Shown: piece by piece, positions 33,911 through 45,694 of the stretch | How positions within the stretch are numbered: position 1 is the first letter of the stretch | Layout: every line of letters begins with the position of its first letter | From: Scatophagus argus | Taxonomy: Eukaryota; Chordata; Actinopteri; Scatophagidae | NCBI RefSeq assembly: GCF_020382885.2 | Contig: NC_058510.1 | Location: 9,482,862 to 9,546,861, forward strand | Direction: 5' to 3' | Length of the DNA: 64,000 nucleotides | Position numbers and translations under genes: made by a program | The notes under the pieces: model-generated | Databases searched by the model: none | The model's input: only the letters and a program-made list of their open reading frames with translations | What the model was told of the DNA's origin: nothing

Positions 33911-34692
33911 TTGTTCCATTTCAAAAGCAATACAAAGTCTGAGAGGATTTTGCTGATATTCCCTTGTACATTAATGGTTGAAATATTGATGACAAATTAA
34001 AGTTATTTTCTATTTATCCTGGCTGTTGTTCTGTCATGTTTTTTTGTTTGTTTGTTTTTGATGTAAGAAAATACATAAACATAGACAAAACAAAAGCTGA
34101 TGAAAGAAATATCTTTACTTTAATTTGAAAAAAGTCGTGCAACATTTAGAAAATCATGACACCAATTCAGAAAATGGAACCAAATACAGAAATTAAATAA
34201 ATACAGATTATTCCAGGCATTTAAATGTTTAATGGACAAACCCAGTATGGAAACAATTACAGAAACACACTTTAACAGAAATTTGTCACAAAACCAAGAA
34301 GTGATGAACACTAAACTGCTGCTGTTTTGTAACTTCCTGTTTATTTCTTATATTTCGATGTGTTATGCGAGTTTGCTTTTGCTTTCCGGTTCTGTATTTG
34401 GTTGTCAAATTGCCGAGAATGTTTTCTTCATTTTCCTTTGTTGTCTCTGTTTTCTAAGTTGCAGCTCATTGAGCTCTCGGGCCAACACACCAAAGCCCTC
34501 ATTTTGAAATGTGTGTTGTGAATCAGCGTTGTCAAAGAAAGACAGTCAGTCGAGGCCTGGAAAGCAATTAACGTTCTATGTATCCGGGCTGTTTTCTCCC
34601 AGGAAAAAGAGGGCTGGATCTTCTTTCCTGTTCAGGAAAACAGCAGAGTTCAACAATCCACCCAACCACACATCACAGTCACAGGGAGAACA
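33911..34692. other. intergenic region upstream of the first chemerin-like gene
   Basis: No gene is seen. The sequence is AT-rich with a TTTG-rich patch near 34040-34060. The last 150 bases before 34693 would contain the 5' UTR and core promoter of the chemerin-like gene, but I see no clear TATA box in the expected place. Confidence 0.5.
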
Positions 34693-35579
34693 ATGGCTGC
34701 TTTATTGCTGCTTCTGCTGTTTAGCCCTGGGGCCTTATTCTTTACTTCTAATGCACAGGAGAGTAATTACGACAAACTTTCTGAATCGTACAAGAAAGGA
34801 GTGGATCTGGCCCTGGAGAAGCTCCACTCTCATGCTGGAATCCAGCATCATTTTCTCTTCTTCAGGAGTCTCCTGCAGTCCGACATTGAGGTAACGTACA
34901 GCATGTCTGCTTTTTCAGAATCTGTGTTTATCTTTTGCTATGCTGTTGTTTATTACTGAATGGATTACCGGCAGTTGAATGAGTTAAATCCTCAGGAAAT
35001 GCTGTACTTATCAAGGAATGCGATGCTTTTATCAGATAAAACGATTTAAGGTGGTTCAGAGTTGTTCGAAGCTAATCTTCCTCCTTTTCTTCCTTTCAGC
35101 CCGGATTTGATGTGAAATACATCTACCACCACTTCTACCTTAAAGCCACCCATTGTCCCAAAGGAACAGTCGACTCCACAGCATGCCAGTTCAGAAACGA
35201 CAGAGTAAGTTTGATCTGATTTCGGGTTGCATTGCTGAACTCGAGGGCGAGTGTCTTTTCTAACTCTTCTGAGTGCTGTTTTGTTTGTGTGCATTCATGC
35301 AGCCGCTGATAGACTGTGCGGTCTGTTACAAAACATTTAAAGACGAGATTGAACAGGAGCCCAAACCATATGTACACTGCGTCCACAGGACGGTCCTAAC
35401 ACAGGTTAGTCTGTTTACCAAGAGCTCACCATGACCCAAAACCTCACTGCAAAAGCTGATTTCATAAGGTGTTTACATTTATCTTACAGGAGATGAAGGT
35501 GGCCAGAGTGCAGCACTGCAACCAAATGGGTTACAGCAGTGGATCCCCAACACTTCTGGCTTCAACAGGAACCGAGTGA
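34693..35579 (+). CDS. rarres2: chemerin-like secreted protein, copy 1
   Basis: The coding exons are 34693-34890, 35100-35204, 35303-35404 and 35490-35579, all in phase 0. They encode 164 residues with the stop at 35577. The first 22 residues (MAALLLLLLFSPGALFFTSN...) form a signal peptide with a likely cut after AQ. The mature part opens like chemerin (YKKGVDLALEKLHSH) and has six cysteines in the chemerin/cystatin-fold spacing: two in exon 2, three in exon 3 (DCAVC and VHC) and one in exon 4. Chemerin is a secreted chemoattractant and adipokine ligand of CMKLR1. The protein stops soon after the sixth cysteine and lacks a recognisable FPGQFAF-type activation tail. A tandem copy lies downstream. 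Orthology is inferred from family features and from the neighbour slc4a2, which is on the same chromosome arm as RARRES2 in human. Confidence 0.78.
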
Positions 35580-36179
35580 ACACCCAGATGACTCATTTAG
35601 TATATGTTGTCACACCTTAAACTGTTCGCTTGTGCTTGTTGGAGATATTTTATTAGCACGACTAACTAAAAACAGGTCAAATGTATTCTTTCTGTATTTT
35701 GGTGAATCTTTATCACATTGAGAGAGATTTTTGTGTCATATATCCAGCAAGTTGTGCAAATAAGTTAGTTAGACGTTGACTTTAACAAAATTGTTTTACT
35801 TGGAAACAGTCAGGTTGTTTTTTCTTTTACACTGTATGTACTGAGGTAGCTACTTTGATATTTTAACTTCGACTAAATGTTTGGAAGTATTGGTAAGAGT
35901 AAGGCTGGTGATATTCTGTTTTTCTTATTGCTAACAAAACCTGTAAAATAAATAGTAAGTGGGTCAAAACCAGCAACATGTCAGTAAGTCTTTTGAAACT
36001 CCATCTGCTCCCAGGCCCATTTGTTCCTATTGATGATGTAAAACTTAATGAACGGGTCACACAAAATTTAAATTTAGGTCCTTCAGTATCACTTAATTTT
36101 CTTGTCCCTGTCTATCTGAGGGATCTTTGTCAAAATCAAACAAACCTGAGTCTGGTTATACTTTTGTGCTCCAATTAAT

Positions 36180-36410
36180 GGACCTCTTATTACTACAGCA
36201 CACATTGTTATTTAAGACAGTAGTGTGCTTGCAACTTCGTGGAGGCAGTTTGGGGCAGGATCTGTCCTGTTCAGCATGACAATGACCCCCATGCAAAAAG
36301 CTACGTCCATAAATCAGTGGTTTGGAAGAGAAGGCAGACTGTGAACCAGTCACCCAACATTGCTCACTGACTAATGCTCTTGTCTGGGGGCACATTCCTA
36401 CAGCCAGGTT
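36180..36410 (+). mobile_element. degenerate DNA-transposon-like repeat
   Basis: The words CAGTTTGGGGCAGGATCTGT, CAGCATGACAATGACCCCCA, AAGCTACGTCCATAAATCAG and CACTGACTAATGCTCTTGTC match the middle of a widespread fish DNA-transposon-related repeat, recognised from memory. It is broken by many substitutions and carries no intact frame. Confidence 0.5.
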
Positions 36411-36442
36411 ACAAAATGTTGTTAAAAGCGTGAAATTAGACT

Positions 36443-36478
36443 TTTCTGGCTTTTCTGGCTTTTCTGGCTTTTCTGGCT
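36443..36478. repeat. 9-base tandem repeat, four units
   Basis: The unit TTTTCTGGC is repeated four times head to tail without a mismatch. Confidence 0.9.
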
Positions 36479-37244
36479 CTGACTTTCTCCTATTATTACT
36501 TTTTTTCTGTAGGCAAAACTCTCTCGTCTGGCACCTATAAGTCCTTTAAATGAAAAAGTTTGTACACATGATTAAGAATCTGAATGCAGGAATTTTACCC
36601 ACCATTGCTACTCACTTACAATACAAGTATCCACAAGTGTTAAAGTTGTTGAAAGCTCTGACTGCATGTAACGCATTGCACATTGTCATTCATTCATTTT
36701 CGCATTATTCTCAAAACCGCTGAACGAACCGCCCCCATTAGCCAGTTACAAAGAAGAACTCTCGTTTCCTTTAAGTGACCCACTTTCCTGTCAGTGCAAC
36801 AACAAGGGAGCTGATGAAGCAGAGTCTAAAGAGTTCATTCACCCACCCATAAACTCTGACCTTCATATTTGTCCTGGGGCCAAAGTGTTTTTTCAGGCTA
36901 TGTTGGGCTTGTTTCCAGGAATTAAATTAGTAGTCCGATTACTCATGATAATAACGTTTATGGGAATGAGTGTAATCCCATTCCGGTAAGTAGCCCCTTC
37001 TGTCAAAATTCCCCACTGAGAATGTTTTTTGTTAAGACATGCTTTGATCTGTGTCCCCCTCGGGTATTGTGGGGACATAGAAAGTAAACAGTCAGCAGGC
37101 CTGTTGATGGTCAGTGTGTTTAGTTTCTCTTGCTATTCCTACAGCCATAATAGGACTTGTTTTGGATGTGAGTATCAATCCCTCAGACAGAGGAGGGTGT
37201 TCGCCGTCTGAGCCGAGCTGGTCTCCTCACACACTCACAGGAAG

Positions 37245-40200
37245 ATGGCTGCTGGACTGGTGTTACTGATTTGTGCTGGAGCTGTGCTGTACTCTGCCGT
37301 GGCCCAGGAGTCTTACAACGAGCTGCCTGGGAACTACAGGAAGGGAGTTGATCTGGCTTTAGAGCAACTCAACTCACATGCTGGGGTGCACCACCATTTT
37401 CGCTTCTTGAGAAGTCTGGAGAAGTCAGACATTGAGGTAAATCTGGCGTCTGAGTTTACGTTCTTCTTATCAGTTCTTTCATGAAATCAAGGCCCGAAGA
37501 ATTATGGTCTTTATCTCTGTTTATTACGTTCAATATTAGCAGTAAACATAAATATAAAGTAATGACATAGCAGATTTGAAGCACATGTTCTCCTGAAAGT
37601 CTTAACGATACTTTGAAACTATCTAGTTAAAACTAAAAAGCCAAACATTTATTTATAATTTTAAATAGTAAGAAAAATGACTGAAGTTCTGCTTTAGACT
37701 AGTCCTGCTTTCATTTCTCCTCGCCTCTTGGCACTCTCACTATGCCTTCTGGGAATTCTTGCTCGTACTTGTTTTCACATCTGCTTCGGGTCAAAACGTA
37801 CTTTGAATCTTCAAGTTTCATCATGTGTTCACCAGGGCTTAGTTTTGCTTAAACAAACAACTGATAAGGTGTGTCTTTGCTGAAATGCACATATTAAAGG
37901 AAAAAAAAAATATATCCCACATTCCCACTATTCGTCTCCCTGATACTCTGAGATTTATCAGTGTGTGGTGTCATTGAAGTATTTCAGTTGTTGGCTTGGA
38001 GAAAATCCAGCACTGAAATACAAAACAGCTGCAAATGAGCAACATATTTTTACTCCTTAGCTTAGCTTTCACTAGATTATCGCATCAGTTATGAAGTAAT
38101 TAAGACAAATATGAGCTGATAACTGAAACAGAGGCTTATTATTACACCAATCAAGAATTTAAAAGAGGCATTTTGACAAACCAGATGAACTGTTGTGAGA
38201 AATGTTGAAATGAAGAAATGTTCTGCTGCCTTGTGATATTTTTGTTTGTGCTGTGCATGTGGTTTCATAATTTAATCATTTGAAGGGTGAATTTTTCTTT
38301 GCTTGCGCAGCTGAAAGTAATTTTCCTCCCATCTGACTTGTGGAAGTTGCAGTTGTATCAACAAGATAGCTGTTGCTCAATCTATTAATAACAATAATTA
38401 ATCATTTAAATTAGGAGGTAGTCAACATTTAAAGGCAAAAAAAAATGAATGGGACGCACACACTGATTGTTTGCATCTTTAACAGAGACAGACATAAGAT
38501 AAATACATAATATGGAGCAGGAATTGGTGTACAGTTCTCACTGGATAGTAGTTTGAACATGACTTCAGATCTATTGGATAATGGACGCAGTGGTGGGAGA
38601 TGTCCGTTGTTCTGATGTGCCGCACCCCGTGCAGTACACTGTAATCACAGCAGAATTGAGAGGACACATACTGTACATATCTTCAAGTTACATAACATCA
38701 AGTGCAACGAGTGCAGCGAACATAACAGAGTAGTGGCGTATCTGGTAAGGCGGGGGACTCCGGTCCAGAAGGACCGGGGTTCAATACATCCGAGCAGAAA
38801 TCGCCCCACACCTCTTGGGGGCAGTCGTGGCTCAGCGGTTAGGGTGTCGGACCCGTAACCGGTGGATCGCTGGTTCGATTCCCCGTGCCGGTGTCCATGG
38901 CTGAGGTACCCTTGAGCAAGGTACCTAACCCCCACTGCTCCCCGGGCGCTGCACGCGGTCGCCCACTGCCCCGGGTTTGCTGTGTGTGTGTGCACGTCAC
39001 TTGGGTGGGTTAAATGCAGAGCATGAATTTCATTGGAGTGAGTTCCCTCCAATGACGAAATATGTCACTTTCATCTTTTCATCATCTTTCAACAACTAGA
39101 AATTCTGTGAAGCAGGAGGAATTGCTTCTTTTTTGATGCCTTAGGGCTCAACTGTAACCACAATGTCACAGCACATCACAGCCTCTAGAGCAGCAGTCAA
39201 GCAGTTTGTTCACAGTAAAAACTCTTGACAAATACTGCATGGATTGCCATTCAATTTCACACAGACATTCATGGACCTCAGAGAATGATTGGTAACAGTT
39301 TTGGTTATTTTTCGAAAATTGTCCTCCCAAGAAGAACAGCTGTTTCAGCAAATATCTCAAAAGAAAAAAGCATAAAGTCCAGTGACATTATAGAGCAACA
39401 GTCTAATGAGTCTGAGGCACTTTAATTTCCATTTTCTTTCTACTTTTTTCATTTGCTATTTGCAAGGCAAGCTACCCACCAGCAGATGAAGTAATTAAAC
39501 TTGTCCTCACCTTTAAGAGCAGCAACATGAAAGTGATTTACTTTGAATGCAGAACTTGTGGTGGTATTGTTACACTGTGGTTTTGCTACTTAATACCTCT
39601 TCATTAAGTGAAAACAAACACATGCTGACTAGTGAGGTCCCAGACTGTGTCGTATTAAAAAGACCCTCTGCTCTCTTGCAGTCTGGATTCGGTGTGAGAT
39701 ACGTCTACCACCACTTCTACCTGAAACCAACCAGGTGTCCCAAAGGAACGAGTGATTCTAACCCCTTGAGATGCCCCTTCAGAAATGACAGAGTGGGTGA
39801 ATTTTAAAAGGAAAAGCTTCTATTTCAAACCTGTGTGCGGTATCAACAGCATCCTCATGCTTTTTTAAAAAATGTTTGGTTTTTCTTTATTGCTTCACAG
39901 CCACTGATGGACTGTGCAGTTTGCTACAAAACAGCAGATGACCAGATAGAACCGAACCCCAAGCCATACGTGCACTGTATCCAGAAGCCAAGACTCACAG
40001 AGGTATGGTTACACATGTCCTGTGTTGTCATCGCCTGTCTGTGTGGTGGGAAAGTTTATGCACGAAAGAATGGAGCTTTTCAGGTTTTGCACAATTACCC
40101 GAAAACGTGCTTTCCAGTTGACTACACCAAGCTTTACTCCCTCTCCAAATACATGTGGTTAAATCCTCCAGGTTGCTGTCACTTTGTCAGTTGTGGTTAA

Positions 40201-40916
40201 AGGCTACAGGGTTGAAAATGAAATTTGGAAATCAGGAGCTCAGGAGTTAGAAAAAAGTGAGCTTATCAAAAAGTTGTAGCATGCTGCTCATCTCTGCTGG
40301 AGGCTGGTGATTTGAGGCTACATTAGCCACTGATAGCTCAACAGATCTCAATCCATAACCAAACTGTGAGCAGCCAGGTTGCAACGAAAAAAAAGAAAAG
40401 AAAACATCTCTGATGCTGCTGCATTGATGCTAAATCTGTGAGACACTCTTTTCCAAAACCTCCGACCTTACAGGTTAAATGTAATCTAGTGGACTCTAAT
40501 TTCTCATTTAATCTTCTCAAGTTTAAAGTTCCCTAGTTTTAGAGTCCAAAATGTCTCCTGAAGAGCAACATTTCTATCTCCTCCATTCTTTGAAAAACAT
40601 GTTTAATTTCTTATATGTTTAAGGTATTTTAGAATCTGTATTAAACAACCTCAGACACCAAATGGTGAACAAAACAGCAGTCCGGGGAGGTGAATAAAAC
40701 CTGGCACTTTAGATGAGTTATGCAGCATTTCTTTATTTTGATGGATGTGCACTGAAGTTTATGCTGGTCTGTACCTTCCTGTGTTGGCACCTCAACAGAC
40801 ATCTCAATGTGTTTACTCTCTTGTTTCAGGAAATGAGGACAACCAGGACAGAACACTGCAAAAAAATGAATTACAACAGTGGAGCTCCTACGCTGTTGGC
40901 TGTGTCTGCTGGCTAA
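37245..40916 (+). CDS. rarres2: chemerin-like secreted protein, copy 2
   Basis: The coding exons are 37245-37436, 39682-39792, 39901-40002 and 40830-40916, all phase 0, giving 163 residues. A signal peptide (MAAGLVLLICAGAVLYSAVA) is followed by QESYNELPGNYRKGVDLALE, close to copy 1. The cysteine pattern is the same: two in exon 2 (RCPKG and RCPF), three in exon 3 (DCAVC, HC) and one in exon 4 (HCKK). The end SGAPTLLAVSAG again lacks a chemerin-type activation tail. Intron 1 is enlarged to 2.2 kb by repeats, including a SINE. The donor after exon 2 is GTGGGT, which is weaker than in copy 1. Poly(A) signals are near 41150 and 41187. Confidence 0.78.
38728..39065 (+). mobile_element. tRNA-derived SINE with two tRNA-like heads
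   Basis: The second head has a clear A box (TGGCTCAGCGG, 38828-38838) and B box (GGTTCGATTCC, 38872-38882). An earlier head has an A-box-like TGGCGTATCTGG (38734-38745) and a B-box-like GGTTCAATAC near 38779. A body with CCTTGAGCAAGGTACCTAAC and a tail ending near TTTCATCTTTTCATC follow. It sits in intron 1 of the second chemerin-like gene, in sense orientation. Confidence 0.75.
39220..39425 (+). repeat. dispersed repeat, GATGGATTGCCATT family
   Basis: The copy has CATGGATTGCCATTCAATTT and CACAGACATTCATGGACCTC followed by AGAATGATTGG. It matches the first half of the repeat unit seen at 61120-61830. It lies in the chemerin-like copy 2 intron. Confidence 0.5.
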
Positions 40917-41189
40917 AAAACCAAAAAAGTAAAAGAAAATCTAGATCAAAGACAACGTGTAGCCAATAATGTGTACTTAACCTGTTGCATGCTTATTTCA
41001 CAAGGGTGGGTTGACGTGCCAACTCTCGTTGTAACTTTCTGAAAGTAGTGCTCTCATCAAATGCTGGTAGTTCAACCACGCTTTTAATTTGTCTCTGTTG
41101 TGAGAAGGCTCTTCTTCACTCATAGGATCACTGTATTCCAGATTTGTGTAATAAAAACTGTGTAATAACGATATGTAACATTGTGTAAT

Positions 41190-42200
41190 AAAGAAAAAGA
41201 ACAAAGCGTGTTAGCATTTGCTGTATTTGTGTTGTATTTCCAAATTTAGAGATCCAGATTCCTTATAAGTTGAATTCTTATTATGGATATTCATCCTGTA
41301 CAACCCCATTCAACATCGTTTAACATCTGAATCTGAACAAGTCTCAGCATCTCACATACAGCCAAGGGGGGTTTTCAGATTATGTTTCTACCTTCTGGCA
41401 TCTTATTCTCACATAAATTTTGACAAACTGTAACCAAAGAATGAATACATTTTCCCACGGAGCAATGTTCCCACAGTCCCATGTCAATATTCTGTTAACA
41501 CACGTTCAATTATATGTTTACCCGCCCATCAATTTTCTATACCACTTTATCCACGCAGGGTTGTGAGGGGGCTGGAACCTCTGCCAGCTGACAACAGGCA
41601 AGAGGCAGGGGTACATCCTGTACTGGTTGCCAGCCAATGATAGGGTGGACACACAAAGACAATCACAGAGGCTTTCATACTCACACTTAGGGGCATTGTA
41701 GAGTAGCCAAATAACCACTTCATTAAAATGCATGTTTTGGGGACTGTGTGAGGAAGCCAGAGAAAACCCACGCAGGCACAGGAAGATCATGCAAACTCCA
41801 CACAGAAGGGCCCAGACGTGAGGCTACAGTGCAAAACCACGGCACCATCATCCTGTATGTTTGTCACTGAGGCCAAGGTAAAACTGATTACAATCAAATG
41901 CAAATAAACTGTTTGCAACAACAGTTAATTTGCATCAGTTTGATGACTGGATGTGTTCCTGACACCAGACAGTAACACCCTTTTCATAATCTTGTGTTCC
42001 ACAAAGAGCTCATCCTCATACCATCCTTGCTTGTGAGTGACATATTTTACTTTCCACAGTGCACTAAGTGAAGTGGATTGCCACACTCGTTGACTTTTAG
42101 GTCTTTAAGTCCTGTCACGCTACATTCTTGCTGACATAGCATGTGATTATAATTCACGCTTGTTAATCACCTGTCTTCATGGATGACACGCCCCTCTCTG
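41190..42200. other. gap between the chemerin-like and lectin genes
   Basis: No gene is seen. The main recognisable item is an interspersed repeat at 41515-41855. The remaining sequence is AT-rich and unremarkable. Confidence 0.55.
41515..41855 (+). repeat. abundant teleost interspersed repeat (CCATCAATTTTCTATACCAC type)
   Basis: Motifs in order are CATCAATTTTCTATACCACT, GGCTGGAACCTCTGCCAGCT, GGTGGACACACAAAGACAAT, TGTGTGAGGAAGCCAGAGAA and ATGCAAACTCCACACAGAAG. This is a repeat I know to be very common in fish genomes. The open frames at 41518-41790 (-) come from it. Confidence 0.7.
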
Positions 42201-42204
42201 GCCC

Positions 42205-42448
42205 TCTGGCTAGTTTACTGTTAAATATGTAGTGTTGACATGACATTTCTGTGTAAGGCTCACTGTGGGTGTAGACTCAGGTAAAAAGAACATAAATCAC
42301 AAACGAAACTGCACACCAGTTCAAAGAAACTGTATCCTCAATTCATTTTCAGTGTGTGAGATGAATACAACACAAGCTTTATTTCTCTTGCAGAATCATG
42401 AGCAGGAACTTCTTGTCCAAAAATGATGAGCTCCTCAGGGGAGACTAA
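42205..42448 (+). pseudogene. lectin pseudogene: intron 1 and exon 2 only, with an early stop
   Basis: The stretch matches the 3' part of intron 1 and the start of exon 2 of the lectin at 43089. Shared words include GACTCAGGTAAAAAGA, GATGAATACAACACAA and the TTGCAG acceptor with AATC before ATG 42398. The frame reads MSRNFLSKNDELLRGD and then TAA at 42446. After that the sequence no longer resembles lectin, and exon 3 is missing. It is a partial tandem copy lying directly upstream of lectin copy 1. Confidence 0.8.
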
Positions 42449-42674
42449 CTCAGTAGATAGGAGCTACTTCTCACTGAATACTAATAAGTGCATGATGCAA
42501 TGAAGTACTTTACAACACATTGTGGTTTTGCTAAGTAAAGTGTTTGGTGGAAGGTAAAGTGCATACCTAATGCATGCCATAGTCATGATGACGTAATGCA
42601 TGTTTATCACGTATTCACAGTGGGCTTTCGTCTCCCCAGCCAGAGAAAGGCGGGCCAACCACGCCTGGTGTTGG

Positions 42675-42690
42675 AATATAAAAAGGAGTG
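42675..42690 (+). promoter_or_regulatory. TATA-type promoter of lectin copy 1
   Basis: AATATAAAAAGGAG lies about 30 bases upstream of the presumed cap region (TTCACTTCACTCC). That is the same arrangement as at lectin copies 2 and 3, where GTATATAAAAATGGG stands in the matching place. Confidence 0.65.
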
Positions 42691-42704
42691 AGCTTCGTAT
42701 CTTT

Positions 42705-42759
42705 CACTTCACTCCTTTTCCTCTGCATGCAGTGTGACTGAGGTGGAACATTCAAGTCT
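42705..42759 (+). other. untranslated first exon of lectin copy 1
   Basis: The sequence GCAGTGTGACTGAGGTGGAAC leads to a GTAAGT donor at 42760. The homologous leader exons of copies 2 and 3 have nearly the same sequence. The 5' end is approximate. Confidence 0.6.
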
Positions 42760-43088
42760 GTAAGTATACTTTTATACTGATGGATGGATTCATAGATTAC
42801 TGTGCATGATTGGTTTAAAGCATGAAGAGGTCATTGCATTTACTGTTTAATATGTGCTGATGACTTTTATCACGACTGCATAAGGCTTATTCTGGGTAAA
42901 AACTCAGGTAAAAAGATAAAGAACTATTATTCCATACAACAAAAACAAAACAACAAAGTTTGTCAGTGGTGGACAAATGAAACAGCAAACAAACTGAAAG
43001 AGCATGTGCTTTAAATGCATTTTTACTAGTTCTAGTTGTTACTTGTTCTAGATGAATACAACACAAACTTCCTTTCTGTTGCAGAATC

Positions 43089-43541
43089 ATGAGCAGGAAC
43101 TTCTTGTCCAAAAATGATGAGCTCCGCAAGGGAGACTTCTTGGTGTCCAACAATGGAGAGTTTAAGGCGATTTTCCAGGTGACCAACTCAAGACATTTAT
43201 CAGTATGATACATGCAAAAGTGACAGAACAAGTGCTTTTAAATGCTGATAACAGTCAAATGTCTCTTTCTCTGCCTGCAGGATGATGGCAACTTTGTCAT
43301 ATATGGCTGGAAGCCTGTGTGGGCTTCAGACACTTATGGATCCGATGCTGTCCGTCTGTGCATGCAGGCTGACTGCAACCTGGTCATGTACAACCCGCAA
43401 GATGAGCCCAAATGGCACACAAACTCTTCCAAATCCAGTTGTAACATGTGTCGTCTTCAGCTGACCGATGACGGCAGACTGCTGGTGTACAGGGAAGCTG
43501 ACGAGATTTGGAACTCTGCTAACTCCAAAGGCATGAAGTAA
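43089..43541 (+). CDS. lily-type mannose-binding lectin (GNA/B-lectin fold), copy 1
   Basis: The coding exons are 43089-43178 and 43281-43541, giving 116 residues (MSRNFLSKNDELRKGDFLVS ... stop TAA). Family lectins are B-type beta-prism proteins found in fish skin, gill and gut mucus, such as pufflectin, and in monocot plants. Two mannose-site motifs QxDxNxVxY are intact: QDDGNFVIY, which spans the splice junction, and QADCNLVMY. The third position (QLTDDGRLLVY) is degenerate. Cysteines are at LCMQADC and SCNMC. There is no signal peptide, as is usual for this group. The donor after exon 2 is GTGACC, a poor match to consensus compared with GTGAGT in the other copies. Confidence 0.9.
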
Positions 43542-43798
43542 TAAAAACATCTGAATGTCAGCTTGAGTTACTCAGTAAAGCTGCCTGCCATGTAAACTGG
43601 AACCAAATAAAAAATTAAATTCTGCATCACAAGTATGTCTCTGCGTCTCAGCTTCTTGTACTCTTTACTTGAAACAGAATGAATGGTAAACATACTGAAT
43701 AGATCCTATGTGTGATTTTAGCTTCATTTCTAATGAGCTGAAAACCATTAAAACATGGAAAAATAAGAAGGAATATGAAAGAAATATGAGCTTTATAG

Positions 43799-43852
<54 letters not shown>
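43799..43852. repeat. TATC tetranucleotide microsatellite
   Basis: About 13 uninterrupted TATC units lie downstream of lectin copy 1. The open frame that crosses it is not a gene. Confidence 0.95.
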
Positions 43853-43853
<1 letters not shown>

Positions 43854-43904
43854 ATATGCTAATGGGCAGTTGATCTGCACCTTGCCTTTGTGTTTTGTAA
43901 GCTG

Positions 43905-45690
43905 ATTTGATGGTTCGCTTGATTTTTTACTTGTCACGACAGCTGAAAAATAGATGAAGGGCAGAAAAAAAAGAACAATATTTACCTGGAAAGCTCAAAC
44001 CCAAAACTGCAAGGTGTGATCTGTTTAGAGTCTGAAGTTCAACTTTTGGGACTTAACTTGCCTCAAAAGGCAATAATTTCAGATTTACCGTGTATCCAAA
44101 ACTCTTCTTGCTGTTTGTTTTTACAGTAGCTCTAGAGGTGATGGATTCCTGAGTCTTTAGCAAAAACCTGGCACATAGAAAACTCCCTTCAGACTTTTGT
44201 TCATCCGTTCACCCACACTCAAATCCTGTCTTGTTATCCTTTATTCCTGTAATGAAGAAAAATGTCCGGGGTGGGGTTAACCTTTAAAATATTTTGAATT
44301 CGCTGCCAAAAGAGCTTTGACAGTAATCCAATGTGTGGTGTGTCAACTTGTGAAAACAAAAAAAAATGTATATACGCTGCATTTCACACACTCTACCCTC
44401 CACTCTTGTATTCTGAGCACTAAGTACTCTGATGTTAAGTTAGAGGGATGCAAAAGTTGGTTCTTCATTTGGTTTCAGTTCTGCATTGCAGGTTCCCAAG
44501 AATTAATGAAGAAACAAAACTATATACACATAATGTATAGCTGAGGCCATGACCTGTATTTGAAAGAAATAGAAAGAAAAATAGAAAGAAAAAAAAAGAA
44601 AGAACGAAATCTCTGAAAAATACTGTACATAATGTATGTGCATGCTGGCAATGCCTATTAAAATGGACACAATCTGAAATCACTGAAGTGATAGTTAGTT
44701 GCTGTCGAGCGTCCGTCAGACTGGTAACTTTGAATTAACTTATATCTTATTTACTTTGGGGCGGCAGAAACAAGAGAAACAACGCACCGACATACTATTA
44801 CCTTTCAAGTTGTTATGGCAAAGACGTTAGTGACCAGTTTTTTTTTATTTCATCCAGGAGACTCAAAGTCATGGTAGCATTTGTTTGGTCGTGTTTCTGG
44901 TCACCTGTTGAATCTAAGTCCAATCATTATGATCAAAACTCAGGGCCATGACTCTGATTTTCCTTTCCCTAGTCTGTCTCCAACGCAGCCTCCGCCTTCT
45001 GCCAGATTGTCATATCTGCTAGGTGGTAGATATCAATCAGCTGCTATTTGCAATTTGTGCATTTGGTCAGGATTCAATTGAAAACAACATTTTTAAGAAA
45101 TTTAGAAGAAATGTTTATAGAAATATAGAATTTCAATGAAAACAGTGTGAAATCTACAGTTATGATTAAACAAAATCAAAATCAAACTATTGTTTTTGCC
45201 ACAGCAAAACTGACAGCCAACTACACAAAGCGATAATATCAAATGAAAGCTAGCTGCCCCTGCTGTCCCCAGATAAAGCTAATCTTATTGACTTAGTGAC
45301 TGTATTATACAGTCACTTGTTTTACATGATATATTTTTAATTAATTGATATCTGAATCTACTTTCACTTTGATATTAAATACATTGTTTTTTGGAATCCA
45401 TTGTCAAAATAAAAGAAAAATTATATTCACTGTGATTCAATTTATAGAAATAATAAAAAGGGGAAAACATCTGAATGGGTGAACACTTTTTATAGACACA
45501 GGCCTGTCCACAATAGGCTGATTGATGGGCCTCTGGTATTCCTGCTTGCAGCTTTCTAGAGAACCACTCAACCAAACTGCTTCACACTCAACAATGAGTG
45601 TGCAGAGATACATAAACTTTAGCACTAAAGCTCAAATTAACCAACATCTATTTAGGTGTAACCTTCCCTAAAATTGCATTTTTTTCCTGA
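43905..45690. other. gap between lectin copies 1 and 2
   Basis: No coding region is recognised. The stretch is AT-rich, with a purine-rich patch (GAAAGAAAAATAGAAAG) near 44570-44610. The frames within it (44317-44544, 44465-44683 and 44881-45081) show no family features. Confidence 0.5.
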
Positions 45691-45694
45691 GGTG

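Larger units (their letters stand above)
35580..37244. other. region between the two chemerin-like genes
   Basis: A poly(A) signal for copy 1 is probable at about 35945 (AATAAA within GTAAAATAAATAG). The rest holds a degenerate transposon-like repeat at 36180-36410 and a 9-base tandem repeat at 36443-36478. About 100 bases before 37245 form the probable leader of copy 2. No further gene is seen. Confidence 0.55.

Noticed and set aside
38820-38890. A genuine tRNA gene
   Set aside because: The tRNA-like head continues into a SINE body and tail and lies inside an intron, so it is SINE-derived.
43799-43852. TATC array considered as a CRISPR-like or structured repeat
   Set aside because: It is a plain tetranucleotide microsatellite in a vertebrate genome.
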